Shown in pieces: positions 46,876 through 55,416 of a stretch of DNA of 64,000 nucleotides. Under the pieces are notes generated by a model. It was not told where the DNA came from. It was given only the letters and a program-made list of their open reading frames with translations, and did not search any database. Every line of letters begins with the position of its first letter. Position 1 is the first letter of the stretch. The position numbers were made by a program, and so were the translations under genes. Location of the stretch: assembly GCF_000761545.1 (NCBI RefSeq), contig NZ_JPMY01000031.1, forward strand, positions 25,702 through 89,701. Reading direction: 5' to 3'. The stretch comes from Pseudomonas sp. ML96. Its GTDB lineage: Bacteria; Pseudomonadota; Gammaproteobacteria; Pseudomonadales; Pseudomonadaceae.

Positions 46876-48360
46876 TTAGCCGAGCAGGCTGAGCACAGCC
46901 TGCGGCAGCTGGTTGGCCTGTGCCAGGATTGCGGTACCGGCTTGCTGCAGGATCTGATTCTTGGTCAGTTCCGAGGTTTCAGCAGCGAAGTCAGTGTCGC
47001 GGATCCGGCTGCGAGCAGCGGAAGCGTTTTCAGAGATGTTCTGCAGGTTCGAGATGGTGTTCTCGAAGCGGTTCTGCACAGCACCGAGTTGAGCACGTTG
47101 GCTGTCGATGTTGGAGATCGCACCGTTGATGATGCCCAATGCGTCCTGGGCCCCCGTCGCAGTACTGATATCGATGGTATTGACCGCGTTCAACTCACTG
47201 AAGCCGTCAGCACCCAGGCCACCACTCATGCCAGTCACAGAGAAGGCATCGGCTGCTTCCAGCTGAACCTGACCATCGGCGCGAGCACCGCCGCCTGCAA
47301 CGATAGTAGCAGCAGTACCAACGTCATCTTCACCATCGAAGCTCTTGGCCTGCAGAGTTGCACCACCCGAGCCAGCGTAGTTGGTGAGCATGATCGCATC
47401 GCCATTCGAGCTGACCAGTTCGATGGTGTCGCCTTTGGAGATTGCGGAGATACCAGTCTTGCCAGTTTCCTTGTTGATCGCGTCAGCCAGGGAAGACAGA
47501 TCGCTCAGGTCGGTTACCACAGCAGATACGGTCGCACTGTCAGTGGACAACGATTTGCTGGTGGCGCCAGTCAGGTTGAAGGAAACGGTACCGGAGGCAG
47601 TAATGCCGCCCAGCACTGCAACAGTACGGGAGTTGGCAGTTACGCCAGTCTCGTCGCTCTTCGAGTTGACGGCTTTGGCCACTTCGCTAGCGGAGCCGCT
47701 GGCTGCGCCAGTAATGGTCACAGCGCCATCGGAAAGCTTGGAGTCGATATCGAAGCTGGCATCAGCGTAGGCACTGCCCGAAGTAGCACTGAAGGTAGCA
47801 CCAGAAGCAATGGCGGCCGCACCAGCACCAGAGGTAGTCACACGGTTCACACCGATACGGTCGGTAGCAGCAGAGCCGATCGAAACACTGATGTTTTCAT
47901 AAGCGTTGGCGCCGACCTGGAAGCTCTGCGAGCCGAAGGAGCCGTCCAGAATCTTACGACCACCGAAGCTGGTGGTGTCGGCGATACGGTTCAGCTCTTG
48001 TTGCAGCTGAGACACTTCAGCCTGAAGGGCTGCACGTTCAGTGGCACCGTTGGAGCCGTTGGCCGACTGCAGGGACAGGTCACGCATACGCTGCAGGATG
48101 CCAGTGGACTGTTGCAGCGCACCTTCAGCGGTCTGGGATAGGGAGATACCGTCGTTGGCGTTGCGGGTAGCAACGTTCAAACCGTTGATCTGGCTGGTCA
48201 GACGGTTGGAAATCTGCAGGCCAGCAGCATCGTCTTTTGCACTGTTGATGCGGTAGCCAGTAGACAGGCGCTGGAGGGAAGTATCCAGACCCTTGGACGA
48301 TGTATTGAGGTTACGCTGAGTGTTCAGCGAAGCGACGTTTGTGTTGACTGTCAGGGCCAT
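46876..48360 (-). CDS. fliC: Flagellin FliC
   Basis: 494 residues from the ATG at 48360 ([19 protein letters not shown]), with GGAGG eight bases upstream. The conserved D0/D1 N-terminus ([45 protein letters not shown]) and C-terminus ([45 protein letters not shown] ... [15 protein letters not shown]) flank a Ser/Thr/Ala-rich variable centre (about 170-400). The length is near that of the P. aeruginosa b-type. The Ser/Thr content and the adjacent glycosyltransferase suggest it is glycosylated. Confidence 0.96.
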   Translation of the reverse strand: MALTVNTNVASLNTQRNLNTSSKGLDTSLQRLSTGYRINSAKDDAAGLQISNRLTSQINGLNVATRNANDGISLSQTAEGALQQSTGILQRMRDLSLQSANGSNGATERAALQAEVSQLQQELNRIADTTSFGGRKILDGSFGSQSFQVGANAYENISVSIGSAATDRIGVNRVTTSGAGAAAIASGATFSATSGSAYADASFDIDSKLSDGAVTITGAASGSASEVAKAVNSKSDETGVTANSRTVAVLGGITASGTVSFNLTGATSKSLSTDSATVSAVVTDLSDLSSLADAINKETGKTGISAISKGDTIELVSSNGDAIMLTNYAGSGGATLQAKSFDGEDDVGTAATIVAGGGARADGQVQLEAADAFSVTGMSGGLGADGFSELNAVNTIDISTATGAQDALGIINGAISNIDSQRAQLGAVQNRFENTISNLQNISENASAARSRIRDTDFAAETSELTKNQILQQAGTAILAQANQLPQAVLSLLG

Positions 48361-48460
48361 GGTGTTTGCCTCCAAAGGACCGTGCTACTGAGTTTGTCTG
48401 AGCCTGCGAGCTTCGGGCCTGCTTTGCTCAGACGCCCCATAAAGTTCGCATTCGTCCTTT

Positions 48461-48487
48461 GTATCGGCGCTAGCAGCGGGAGCTTGA
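48461..48487 (-). promoter_or_regulatory. Sigma28 (FliA) promoter of fliC
   Basis: TCAAGCTC and GCCGATAC are 11 bp apart on the minus strand. The transcript would begin near 48455, giving a leader of about 95 bases before the ATG at 48360. Confidence 0.9.
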
Positions 48488-48576
48488 GAAGAAATTTGAC
48501 TTTTTTGCTTATTTTTTTTCTTCAAAAAAATCATCAACTTAACCAAACCCAAAGACATCCAAAAGGACTCTGACGG

Positions 48577-48613
48577 AATACCGGCAGGCCAAAAGCCATC
48601 TGCTGCCGGTATT
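48577..48613 (-). terminator. Hairpin after the glycosyltransferase gene
   Basis: An 11-bp stem (AATACCGGCAG/CTGCCGGTATT) with a 15-base loop that can fold further (GGC/GCC) lies just beyond the stop at 48628. There is no clean T-tract. Confidence 0.65.
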
Positions 48614-48627
48614 TCATGACGGATTGG

Positions 48628-51600
48628 TCAATCCGGCATCCAACCTTTGCGCCACAACTCCAGATTATTGCCATCCAGCATCCACTGTTGATGGACAGCC
48701 TCTCTCAGCTGATCACCCAACTTCCCTGTCGCTTCGAGGTCGTTGATATGTGCTCGAATCGCTTCCACCCAGTCCTTGAAACGGTTCTTCACGCGGGTCA
48801 CCGGCAAAGCATCTCCCTGATAGCAGCGCACATCACTGCATATCACCGGGAAACCACAGGCCCCGTACTCCAACAACCGTAGATTGCTCTTACATTCGTT
48901 GAACAGATTCTGCTCAACGGGCGCCAGCGCAAGGTCCAGATTCAGCTGCGCCAAGGCGCTGGGATACAGGTCTATATCGACGCCCTGATGGAATTCATGA
49001 ACGAAGGGGCGCAGCTTCTCGGGGCACATGCCGAAAAAGACCCACTCGACCTCGCTGGCCAGCTCTTTGACCACATCAGCGATCAACTCCAGATCGCCCG
49101 TGTGCCCTACACCTCCAGCCCAACCGACCCGTGGTTTCCGACCCTGCTGGCGCAAGCCTTGCACTGAACCCCACCACTGAGTCGGCAGGACGTTCCGCAC
49201 GACTCTGATGTCGCCATGCAAGCCCGCAAACGCCTCAGCCAATGGCTCAGTGGAAACGACGAAGCGATCCACGAAGTCCAGCCCGCGGCGAAGCGATTTG
49301 AGGATGTCTTTGGGCATCTGCTCCCGATGGGCGCTCTTGAGCGGAAGGTTCAGCAGATAGTCGTCGAGCTCGTACACCGTGAAAGCACGGGAGAACTTAC
49401 GAATACGCCGCATGGCTTCAAGGCGTTCATCCCCAATCTGCCGCTGCAGCACGATCACGTCCGGGTCGAAACGCTCCAGGTCTGGAACCTGCAAAAGCCC
49501 CATGGACATCATGCCGTCGATCTGCCCGGCGGCCTTGAGAGCGGAGAATGGCTTAATCACACGGTAGTGACCACAACCCCAAGGGTCAGCTGGATGTGCG
49601 AGCACTACCGGCAGTGGACGCCAGGTCAATGGCCGCCATGTCAGCCCGGTATCACTTTCCAGATCGAACCCACGGCCATTGAGCGCCAAGTTGCGGTTGT
49701 ATGCCACATCGCGAGCCAGCGTTGGCAAATGCCGCTCGTAAACTCGGTCCTGCGCTTCCACGCTCACCTGATAACGTGGCTGCTCATGCAATAGAACGGC
49801 GTGCGCTGCCCAGACGGTGAGATAACCGGCATCACGCGCGCGCAAGCAGAAATCGACGTCCCGGTAAGCCCCCAGCTCGCTATCCAAGCCACCTAGCTGG
49901 CGAAAGACCTCTGCACGCACCATCAGGCACGCCTCGCCAACCGCACTGTAGTCCTGGTCGACCTGCAAACGTTGCAGGTAGCCTGCCGCGTCCATCGGCT
50001 CGCCAGCGAAGGCTGCCGCTGCTGGCCCACCCAGGCCTAACAGCAAACCTGCTTGATCGACGCGCTTATCCGAAGTTAGCAGCTTGGCTCCGACGACACC
50101 TACCTCTGGGCGCTGGGCATGATTAAGCAGCTCATTGAGCCAATTTTCCTGCACCGCCGCCGCCTCACCGGACAGCAGCAACAGATACTCGCCTCGTGCC
50201 GACATGGCCGCATGATTGAGTGCCTGCCCCACGTCGGCACAGCTCACTATGCGCAGGCGGGCATCGTTTAAGGCCGCAACCGCCTGCAGCCAGCCTCGAG
50301 TGCCCGAGTCATCGACACAATCGATCAGCAGGATTTCATAATGCTGGTAGCTGGTCTTTTCCAACAGGGTATCTAGACACTGCTGCAAGCGCGCCAGCGG
50401 GGCGTCGGCAGCGATCAGCACCGATACCAAAGGGCTAGCCGAGTGACCATAGTCAATGCGATAGCGAGCCGGTAGCCCGGGCAATACCTTGGCCTGATAG
50501 CCCCGATTCGCCAGATGGCGCTCGATGACACGACGCTCATCAGGGCTGTCACGCAGCATGGGGGCCTCGGTGGTGAGCAGCGGCTCATCAATGTGACCGA
50601 GGCCCGCCAGCCCTTCCTGCTCGATCAGCCGGGTGATCAGCTCAAACTCCATCGCCCCGGCGAATTCTGCGTCGAACCCACCCATGGCAAGAAACAGATC
50701 CTTGCGGAACAACCAGTAGCGAGCCATCACCACCGGGAAGCTAAGCAGCAGATCGAGATTGAAACCCGGCAGAAAAGCCCCGCCCAGCCCACCGCCAGGC
50801 AGGCGTTGTAGCTGGTCGCCATACACAGCCCTGCATTGAGGATTAGCCAACAGCTCCAGACCGGCGATCATCAAACCACTGGGCGTAAACTCGTCACCCG
50901 CGTGAGCCAGCATGAACCAGTCGAAATCGCTCTCACCCACGGCTTTATTGATCTGGGCAGCAAGATCGCCCTCAGCCAAATGGACGAAATGCAGCTTGTC
51001 CGCCGCCGAAGTAGAGGGGGCAGTAGTCGGCGTCAGCACCAGAATCTTCAGCGTTGCATACAGACAGCGGCCGCCACTCAAGCTCCTCAGGGTCGCCATC
51101 AGCTTCTCGGACTGACCGTCTAGATCAAGCACGACCACGCCGATCAGCGGACCGCCACCCTGAGCCTGCAGGTGCTCGTTGATCAGGCGATTCTCCACTT
51201 CGCTGGGTAGGCGTTCCGCCATCCATTGCTCCAGACTGGATTTCGCAGGCCTCTCGCCCAAACGCTCCAGCATCTGGCGCCGCCCCAACTGCAGCCCCTC
51301 GCTAGAGGATCCGGAATAGCGCTGGTACAGCTCTCGATACAAGGCAGGGAAGTTCTTCCGCTCGCGCCCCAGCATGTGGTCGCCGCCGGCGCCTGCCTCC
51401 CGCGTATGCACCTCGGTGGTAATGGTCGGTACATGCACGAATGGGTAGCGAGTAGCCAGACGCAGCAGCATGTCCCAATCTTCGAAAGCTGCCAGGCCGA
51501 TATCGAACTCGCCTGCCTCTACCAACATGTCGCGCGGATGAGCCCAGGTGTTTACCGGGATGTAGTTCTGTACGAACAAGCGGTCACGGTCGAACACCTC

Positions 51601-53766
51601 GTGCTGGAAGGGCCTGTTGCGGCCAAGCTCGACACGACGCCCCTCCTCCAACCGTTCACTGACGTATTCCACGCCGGTGTACACCACGACGCTCTGCGGA
51701 TGCTGCTCAAATGCCTTGGCAAGCACCGCCAGGTGGTTAGGCAGGTAAATGTCGTCATCATCGAGATAGACCACATAGCGCCCCCTCGCCTGTTTCAGGC
51801 CGGCGTTACGCGCTGCGGACAAGCCTCGATTGCGCCCCTGACGGATGTAGCTGATAGGGAAGTCGTAGTCAGCCAACAGATATTCGACCGGCTCGCCGTT
51901 ATCGTTGATCAGGATGACTTCGAAATCCCGAAGCACCTGCTGGCCAACGCTAGCCAGCGCATCGCGCAATAAGTCCGGTCGGTTGTACGTCGTCAGAATG
52001 ATCGAGAAGCTGGGCTCATACTCAACACCAGCTTGCTTTTCCAGTTCAGCGAGGTCATAGCTCCGACTCTGATCCAGAGCTCTGGCTTTGTATGCCATTC
52101 GTAGAGCAGCCGCATGCTCCTGTAAGTGACGCAAGATACCGGACACACGCCAGCAGGCTTCTGCCCGCCCTTGCGCATCATCTGGCAGCCCTGGAAACAG
52201 ACGGCTCACTGGATATCGGGCAAAGGTATCGAGGATCACTTTGGCTTCGAATGCCCGGGTCTTGGCACTGGACAGACTTTCGCCATGCTGACGCCAGTGA
52301 CAGAGGATTGCATCCACCTTCTTGAAGCGTGCCGCATCTGCCAAACGAGTCCATATCTGGTAGTCATGGCAACGGGTAAACGTCGTGTCGTACCCTCCAT
52401 AGCGCGTATAGAGATCACGACGCACAGCCGTGCCGGGATTGGGTAGGCAGTTGCCTTGAATGAGCAGAGGTAGCAACTCACTCCCCAGGTAATCCGGGTA
52501 GTGGGTACGCTGAATCTGGCCGCAGCCTTCGTCGTCGAAGATTTCCAAGTCGCCATAGAAAACGTCTGCGCTAAAGCTCGCAATGCTCTTGCGAAGCGTG
52601 GCGAGTGCACCTTGCGCCTGGCGGTCATCGCTGTCGATCCAGACGATGAACTCGCCACGCGCAGCGGCAATGCCTTTGTTGCGAGCCGAGGCGCCACCAC
52701 CATGGTCGTTTTCGACCAACTGCAGGCGCGGATCCTGAATCGAACGGATGATCTGTACAGAGCTGTCGGTGGAACCATCGTCGACCACGATCAACTCAAA
52801 GTCAGCATCCCTCTGCACCAACACCGACTCTATCGCCTCACGCACATAGCGCTCACGGTTATATACCGGCATGACCACGCTGAAGAACGGAGAGATAGTC
52901 GACTGACGAGGAGCCGAGATGAGTTCTGGCTCAGGCGTTGAAGACGTAAAGATAGAAAAACGACTATTGAGCCACTTAAGCGTTTCAGCAATCAGTAGCG
53001 GCTTTTCAGACGGCGCGATATGCCGGTGGGAGCAGATACTTTCAGTGAAGAAGGCTGCCAGTTCCTGATACTGAGGTTCAACACGCTTACCTGTTATGCG
53101 CTCCATCATGGTAGAGGTGCGCTTACGAATCTCCCGACGGATATAGAGCGGACGATCGATACGAGAAAAGGGACCATGAGCCGCCAAATGGCAAAGGAAC
53201 GCTAGATCCGCACTGACGATCGGGCGAAATGGCAAATCTACAAATTTGCGCCGAATGAGTTGATTGATGACTTCGCAACGATCCAACGCATTGAGCAACT
53301 TAATGAAGCGTACTTGCGGAGCAAGCGGCTCATCGAAGACATAATTGCCGCCATTGCTCTGCCCCAGAACCTGATTATTTTCGTCGATCCACTGAGTATG
53401 GCTGTAAACAAGACTCAGCCCCGGATTCGAAGCCATCCTGGCACAAGCTTCCTGAAGAAACTCAGGATGTAGTACATCGTGGCCACCGAGCCACATGAGC
53501 AGCTCAGACTCAGTGTTGTCGAAGCAGTATTTGAAGTTCGCGGTAGCCCCCAAATTGCTCTCATGGCGGACGTAGTGAAATCGTGAGTCACGTACACAAA
53601 AAGCCTCACAGATGCTCTGCGTTTCATCTGTAGAAGCATTGTCCGCCACCAGCACTCGGAAGTCGGAGTAGGTCTGAGCAGCTAGGGAGGTGAGCGTCTC
53701 ATGTATATATGGCCCTTCGTTATAGACAGGCACCGTAACGACGATGGGGTGTTGCAGCTTAGCCAT
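48628..53766 (-). CDS. Very large multi-module glycosyltransferase, probable flagellin glycosylation
   Basis: 1712 residues in one frame. Modules in order: GT2 (about 7-215, TVPVYNEGPY, MWLGGHD); GT2 (295-500, VVMPVYNRERY, WIDSDD 377-382); GT2 (586-800, LTTYNRPDLL, YLDDDD); degenerate GT2-like (874-1065); degenerate GT2-like (1113-1330, VSVLIAADAP, no acidic motif); and a C-terminal GT4-like module (1385-1712, GWAGGVGHTGDLE, LRLLEYGACGFPVICSD). It sits directly upstream of fliC, where P. aeruginosa has fgtA and P. syringae fgt genes. Donor sugars and acceptor are not known from sequence. Its base composition is visibly less GC-rich than the flagellar genes, which suggests transfer. Confidence 0.85.
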   Translation of the reverse strand: MAKLQHPIVVTVPVYNEGPYIHETLTSLAAQTYSDFRVLVADNASTDETQSICEAFCVRDSRFHYVRHESNLGATANFKYCFDNTESELLMWLGGHDVLHPEFLQEACARMASNPGLSLVYSHTQWIDENNQVLGQSNGGNYVFDEPLAPQVRFIKLLNALDRCEVINQLIRRKFVDLPFRPIVSADLAFLCHLAAHGPFSRIDRPLYIRREIRKRTSTMMERITGKRVEPQYQELAAFFTESICSHRHIAPSEKPLLIAETLKWLNSRFSIFTSSTPEPELISAPRQSTISPFFSVVMPVYNRERYVREAIESVLVQRDADFELIVVDDGSTDSSVQIIRSIQDPRLQLVENDHGGGASARNKGIAAARGEFIVWIDSDDRQAQGALATLRKSIASFSADVFYGDLEIFDDEGCGQIQRTHYPDYLGSELLPLLIQGNCLPNPGTAVRRDLYTRYGGYDTTFTRCHDYQIWTRLADAARFKKVDAILCHWRQHGESLSSAKTRAFEAKVILDTFARYPVSRLFPGLPDDAQGRAEACWRVSGILRHLQEHAAALRMAYKARALDQSRSYDLAELEKQAGVEYEPSFSIILTTYNRPDLLRDALASVGQQVLRDFEVILINDNGEPVEYLLADYDFPISYIRQGRNRGLSAARNAGLKQARGRYVVYLDDDDIYLPNHLAVLAKAFEQHPQSVVVYTGVEYVSERLEEGRRVELGRNRPFQHEVFDRDRLFVQNYIPVNTWAHPRDMLVEAGEFDIGLAAFEDWDMLLRLATRYPFVHVPTITTEVHTREAGAGGDHMLGRERKNFPALYRELYQRYSGSSSEGLQLGRRQMLERLGERPAKSSLEQWMAERLPSEVENRLINEHLQAQGGGPLIGVVVLDLDGQSEKLMATLRSLSGGRCLYATLKILVLTPTTAPSTSAADKLHFVHLAEGDLAAQINKAVGESDFDWFMLAHAGDEFTPSGLMIAGLELLANPQCRAVYGDQLQRLPGGGLGGAFLPGFNLDLLLSFPVVMARYWLFRKDLFLAMGGFDAEFAGAMEFELITRLIEQEGLAGLGHIDEPLLTTEAPMLRDSPDERRVIERHLANRGYQAKVLPGLPARYRIDYGHSASPLVSVLIAADAPLARLQQCLDTLLEKTSYQHYEILLIDCVDDSGTRGWLQAVAALNDARLRIVSCADVGQALNHAAMSARGEYLLLLSGEAAAVQENWLNELLNHAQRPEVGVVGAKLLTSDKRVDQAGLLLGLGGPAAAAFAGEPMDAAGYLQRLQVDQDYSAVGEACLMVRAEVFRQLGGLDSELGAYRDVDFCLRARDAGYLTVWAAHAVLLHEQPRYQVSVEAQDRVYERHLPTLARDVAYNRNLALNGRGFDLESDTGLTWRPLTWRPLPVVLAHPADPWGCGHYRVIKPFSALKAAGQIDGMMSMGLLQVPDLERFDPDVIVLQRQIGDERLEAMRRIRKFSRAFTVYELDDYLLNLPLKSAHREQMPKDILKSLRRGLDFVDRFVVSTEPLAEAFAGLHGDIRVVRNVLPTQWWGSVQGLRQQGRKPRVGWAGGVGHTGDLELIADVVKELASEVEWVFFGMCPEKLRPFVHEFHQGVDIDLYPSALAQLNLDLALAPVEQNLFNECKSNLRLLEYGACGFPVICSDVRCYQGDALPVTRVKNRFKDWVEAIRAHINDLEATGKLGDQLREAVHQQWMLDGNNLELWRKGWMPD

Positions 53767-54042
53767 GAGTTCCCCGCGACCTAGATGGTGGTATACCGTG
53801 AGGCATTCTGCCCACTAGTAAAATTGAATATTGAATGCATTAAAGCTCTACCAGCCTGGAAAGTTAGCCATGGAGAGCAGCAGTGATCGGCAACATACCG
53901 GCAATCCGGGTTTACCGACATGGATGGCCACTTCATCGCTACTCACTTAGCTGCGAATACCTGAGCCGTCAATTAACCGGCGGGCGATGTAACAGGTATA
54001 GCAATAAGCAGGCCACGCGCGCAGCCAGCCTATTGGGGAGGA
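53767..54042. other. AT-richer intergenic region between the glycosyltransferase gene and ugd
   Basis: 276 bp, both neighbours on the minus strand. It contains AT-rich runs (about 53812-53850) and no credible gene: a 60-codon open frame at 53883-54065 has no ribosome site. A minus-strand TATACC near 53790 could be a -10 for the glycosyltransferase gene, without a matching -35. The boundary between the transferred and core segments probably lies here. Confidence 0.5.
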
Positions 54043-55374
54043 TCAAACGGGCACTCGGCCGATAGAGTGGTAACGTAGGCCGTAGCGGCGCATTACCTGG
54101 GGATCGTAGAGATTGCGGCCGTCGAATATGCAGCCATCCTTCAAGACACGCCGAATAAGATCGAAGTCCGGCGCTTTGAAGCTCTGCCAGTCAGTCACTA
54201 CGATCAGGGCATCAGCCCCGACCAATGCGTCTTCCTTGCTATCGACCAGCTCCAGATCCTCACGCTCACCATACAAGCGCAAGCACTCCGGCATGGCCTC
54301 TGGGTCAAAGGCACGCACTCGTGCCCCCGCCTGCCAGAGGCTTTCTAGCAGCGTGCGACTGGGCGCCTCACGCATGTCCCCAGTATTGGCCTTGAACGCC
54401 AGTCCCCAGAGAGCGAAGACTCGACCGCGCAAGTCGCTGCCATAGCAGCCGATGATGTTGTCACCAAGCTTGCGCTTTTGCGCCTCGTTGACCGACTCCA
54501 CCGCCTGCAGAATGGCTGGTTCGAAGCCAGCCTGGGAGGCCGATGACTTGAGCGCGCGGACGTCCTTGGGGAAGCAGGCACCGCCATAGCCACAGCCAGG
54601 ATAAATGAAGTCGTATCCGATGCGTGGGTCGGCACCAATCCCCTTGCGAACCATTTCGATGTCTGCTTCGAACAGCTCGGCCAGATTGGACATCTCGTTC
54701 ATGAAGGAAATCTTGGTCGCCAGGAAGGCGTTGGCAGCGTACTTGGTCAGCTCGGCGCTGCGCCGATCCATGACGATCATCCGTTCGCGGTTACGGTTGA
54801 ATGGAGCATAAAGCTCCTGTAGCACATCAACGCTATTGGCATTGCTCGACCCTACGATGATCCGGTCAGGGCGCTGGCAGTCGCTGACAGCCGCTCCCTG
54901 CTTGAGAAACTCCGGATTGGCGACTACGTCGATCGTCAGCTCCGTACGCCCCCGTGACGCCAATGCGTTCTGCATCAATGAGTGGATAGCATCTGCCGTG
55001 CCTACCGGTACGGTCGACTTGTTGATGACCAACTGATCGGTTTCGGTAGCCAGCGCTATGCTCTTGGCGACCTCGTGGACATACGTGAGATCCGCGTGTC
55101 CCTTTGCATCAGAAGGAGTACCAACAGCGATGAACTGGATACGGGCATGGCTCACCGCGCTCTTCAAATCACCGGAAAAGCGCAGCCGCCCTGCTGCCAT
55201 ATTGTTCTGAACGAGCGCTTCCAACCCGGGCTCGTAGATTGGCACAGTGCCGCTCCCCAGCAGCGCACGTTTCTCTGCGTCGCTCTCAATGCACAGCACG
55301 TGGTGCCCCACATTCGCCAGCACCGCAGCCTGAACCAGCCCCACATATCCTGCGCCAAACACACAGATGTTCAT
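54043..55374 (-). CDS. ugd: UDP-glucose 6-dehydrogenase
   Basis: 443 residues. The N-terminal NAD-binding motif VFGAGYVGLVQAAVLANVGHHV (GxGxxG), the STVPVGT motif (121-126 region) and the catalytic C267 in GCGYGGACFPKDVRAL are all present. It oxidises UDP-glucose to UDP-glucuronate with two NAD. The stop lies 276 bp from the glycosyltransferase gene and its start 42 bp from flgL, so it may be read from the flg operon. UDP-glucuronate might supply the flagellin glycan, but capsule or LPS use cannot be excluded. Confidence 0.95.
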   Translation of the reverse strand: MNICVFGAGYVGLVQAAVLANVGHHVLCIESDAEKRALLGSGTVPIYEPGLEALVQNNMAAGRLRFSGDLKSAVSHARIQFIAVGTPSDAKGHADLTYVHEVAKSIALATETDQLVINKSTVPVGTADAIHSLMQNALASRGRTELTIDVVANPEFLKQGAAVSDCQRPDRIIVGSSNANSVDVLQELYAPFNRNRERMIVMDRRSAELTKYAANAFLATKISFMNEMSNLAELFEADIEMVRKGIGADPRIGYDFIYPGCGYGGACFPKDVRALKSSASQAGFEPAILQAVESVNEAQKRKLGDNIIGCYGSDLRGRVFALWGLAFKANTGDMREAPSRTLLESLWQAGARVRAFDPEAMPECLRLYGEREDLELVDSKEDALVGADALIVVTDWQSFKAPDFDLIRRVLKDGCIFDGRNLYDPQVMRRYGLRYHSIGRVPV

Positions 55375-55416
55375 TCCCGACTTCCTGATCGGCCTCTAGG
55401 GACCTGCCCGCTTAGG

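Larger units (their letters stand above)
48376..48627. other. Intergenic region between the glycosyltransferase gene and fliC
   Basis: It carries the fliC leader (about 80 bases), the FliA promoter, and an A/T-rich block at about 48490-48540 with long T and A runs, which is the lowest-GC stretch nearby. The 3' hairpin of the glycosyltransferase gene lies at its right end. No gene is seen in it. Confidence 0.7.

Noticed and set aside
48382..48573. 63-codon plus-strand open frame between fliC and the glycosyltransferase gene
   Set aside because: Composition follows the A/T-rich promoter region; no ribosome site or similarity to a known protein.
53905..53912. GCCGATC on the minus strand as a FliA -10 for the glycosyltransferase gene
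   Set aside because: The nearest TAAA lies 19 bases upstream, too far for a FliA -35, and the -10 itself is imperfect.
53883..54065. 60-codon plus-strand open frame between the glycosyltransferase gene and ugd
   Set aside because: No ribosome site, no domain, and it runs into the antisense strand of ugd.
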